6,762 nucleotides of DNA, from the NCBI GenBank assembly GCA_012729935.1, contig JAAYBY010000199.1:1-6762 (forward strand), read 5' to 3'. Shown here one piece after another: positions 5,981 to 6,762 of this stretch. The notes beneath the pieces were generated by a model. The model worked only from the letters and a program-made list of their open reading frames with translations, made no database searches and was not told the DNA's origin. The stretch's first letter is position 1, and each line of letters opens with the position of its first letter. Made by a program: the position numbers and the translations under genes. This stretch comes from Clostridiaceae bacterium (GTDB lineage Bacteria > Bacillota > Clostridia > Saccharofermentanales > UBA5734).

Positions 5981-6045
5981 ATCAAACAACAGCTGCAGAA
6001 GAATCTTCTGATCGTATACAGAGGATTCGACTGCAGTTGTTTGAT
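5981..6045 (+). other. Long imperfect hairpin between permease and hydrolase genes
   Basis: Three stem blocks stack in order. ATCAAACAAC (5981-5990) pairs with GTTGTTTGAT (6036-6045). TGCAG (5994-5998) pairs with CTGCA (6031-6035), with AGC bulged. GAATCTTCTG (6001-6010) pairs with CAGAGGATTC (6019-6028), with one G-U pair. The loop is the 8 nt ATCGTATA. In total about 25 bp are paired over 65 nt, interrupted by one bulge and one 2x2 internal loop. No U-run follows, so it is not a standard terminator. It may adjust expression of the downstream hydrolase or act as a processing site. The outer block could also be a DNA-level element. Confidence 0.7.
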
Positions 6046-6113
6046 AGTGGGATTACAGTCAGTCGAGACAGTGCTTCGCCGTAATGTGATCTGAACTGGA
6101 ATGGGTGATGATA

Positions 6114-6762
6114 ATGAGCAATCTTAAACGGAACAGAGCCTGGTATCGCTATCCGGAAAATCCTGTTTTGCAGCCGTTTCCCGGCAATCCGTTTGGTGAG
6201 ACGATCTGTATGAACCCCAGTACGCTGATCCATCAGGGGACGCTCTACTTGTTCTATGCGGCAGATGATGCGCAAGGCAGGCGAACCATTCGGCTGTCGA
6301 CCGCTCCGGCTGCTGATCCGGCGTCACTTCAGAATCATGGTGTGATTGTCGATAATGGTGAACCAGGATCGTTTGATGCCGCCTGGTGCGTCTTGCCTCA
6401 GGTAGTCGAGATAGAGCCGGGCACGTGGTATCTTTATTACACAGGCAATCAGGGACATGGAACAGGTCTGTCCGCTTTTGCCGGTATGGGTTTGGCCATT
6501 TCCCATGATTTGATTCACTGGTCGAAATATTCGGACAATCCAGTGATGACACCGGCAAATGAGCCGGGGGCGGATCAGGCTGCCGGTATTGCCGGCGGTA
6601 GTTTTCTGCAGGATTTCGATACGGATGGTTCACGAATCATCCGGCTGTACTATACGGTCTGTCCTTCGATGGGCGATGATGTATTTCTCGATCAGCAGAA
6701 GCGTATTCATTACGCTGTCTCGAATGACGGGATTAACTGGACTAAAAAAGGCTGCCTCATGG
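6114..6762 (+). CDS. Probable five-bladed beta-propeller glycoside hydrolase (GH43/GH32/GH130-like), 3' partial
   Basis: The frame is open from ATG 6114 to the window edge (216 residues seen), so the C-terminus is missing. The visible part shows repeated propeller blades: NPVLQPF (16-22), TLYLFYAADD (43-52), GSFDAAWCVLPQVVE (85-99) leading to TWYLYYTGN (104-112), MGLAISHDLIHWSKYSDNPV (125-144), RLYYTV (177-182) and IHYAVSNDGINWTKKG (198-213). The pattern YLYYTG followed by xGLAISxDxxxW is characteristic of GH43/GH32/GH130-like proteins. The family cannot be fixed from half a protein, and catalytic residues are not assigned; at the usual first-blade DP position it has MNPS (33-36). No signal peptide is present, so it should act in the cytoplasm on imported glycan. 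GGTGAT (6104-6109) lies 4 nt before ATG 6114, the same spacing as in the lipoprotein gene, so this ATG is chosen over in-frame GTG 6105 and ATG 6108. It probably reads through from the importer operon, since I see no separate promoter. Confidence 0.8.
   Translation, partial: MSNLKRNRAWYRYPENPVLQPFPGNPFGETICMNPSTLIHQGTLYLFYAADDAQGRRTIRLSTAPAADPASLQNHGVIVDNGEPGSFDAAWCVLPQVVEIEPGTWYLYYTGNQGHGTGLSAFAGMGLAISHDLIHWSKYSDNPVMTPANEPGADQAAGIAGGSFLQDFDTDGSRIIRLYYTVCPSMGDDVFLDQQKRIHYAVSNDGINWTKKGCLM

Noticed and set aside
6124..6633. 169-codon minus-strand frame opposite the hydrolase gene
   Set aside because: It is His/Pro/Arg-rich with no family features, whereas the opposite strand shows clear propeller blade repeats.

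Overview
The window reads as part of a carbohydrate-utilisation locus from a Gram-positive, probably Bacillota (Clostridia-like) bacterium. The grounds are two lipoproteins with a LxGC lipobox followed by Thr/Ser-rich linkers, strong GGAGG-type ribosome binding sites, sigma-A-type promoters close to TTGACA/TATAAT, and an ABC importer made of a lipid-anchored binding protein plus two permeases. The genus cannot be named from the sequence. GC content looks moderate.

Layout. On the minus strand (about 1-1415) a clear promoter drives a short two-gene operon: an archaeal-type (short) triosephosphate-isomerase-family protein, then a YjbQ/UPF0047 protein, closed by an intrinsic terminator at the left edge. 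A divergent intergenic stretch of about 400 bp follows. On the plus strand comes a lipoprotein of unknown function (1700-2398). A 235-bp regulatory region then carries a near-consensus promoter and two perfect inverted repeats, one of them matching the Crp-type consensus TGTGA-N6-TCACA. Downstream is a CUT1-like sugar importer: solute-binding lipoprotein (2634-3992), a MalF/UgpA-type permease (4131-5057) and a MalG/UgpE-type permease (5057-5950). The window ends inside a gene for a probable five-bladed beta-propeller glycoside hydrolase (from 6114).

How the parts fit. The binding protein captures a sugar or oligosaccharide outside the membrane and the two permeases import it. No ATPase is encoded here, so one from elsewhere in the genome (MsmK/UgpC type) is expected. 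The propeller protein, which shows no signal peptide, would process the imported glycan in the cytoplasm. RNA hairpins sit in the binding-protein/permease gap and in the permease/hydrolase gap and probably adjust relative expression. The TIM-like/YjbQ pair is transcribed away from the importer; its link to sugar metabolism is plausible but is inferred only from family and position.

No wholly new system is evident. The points most worth following are the Crp-like operator overlapping the start of the importer transcript, the 65-nt hairpin before the hydrolase gene, the TIM-like/YjbQ pairing with altered signature residues, and a short open frame upstream of the lipoprotein that may be a gene remnant.
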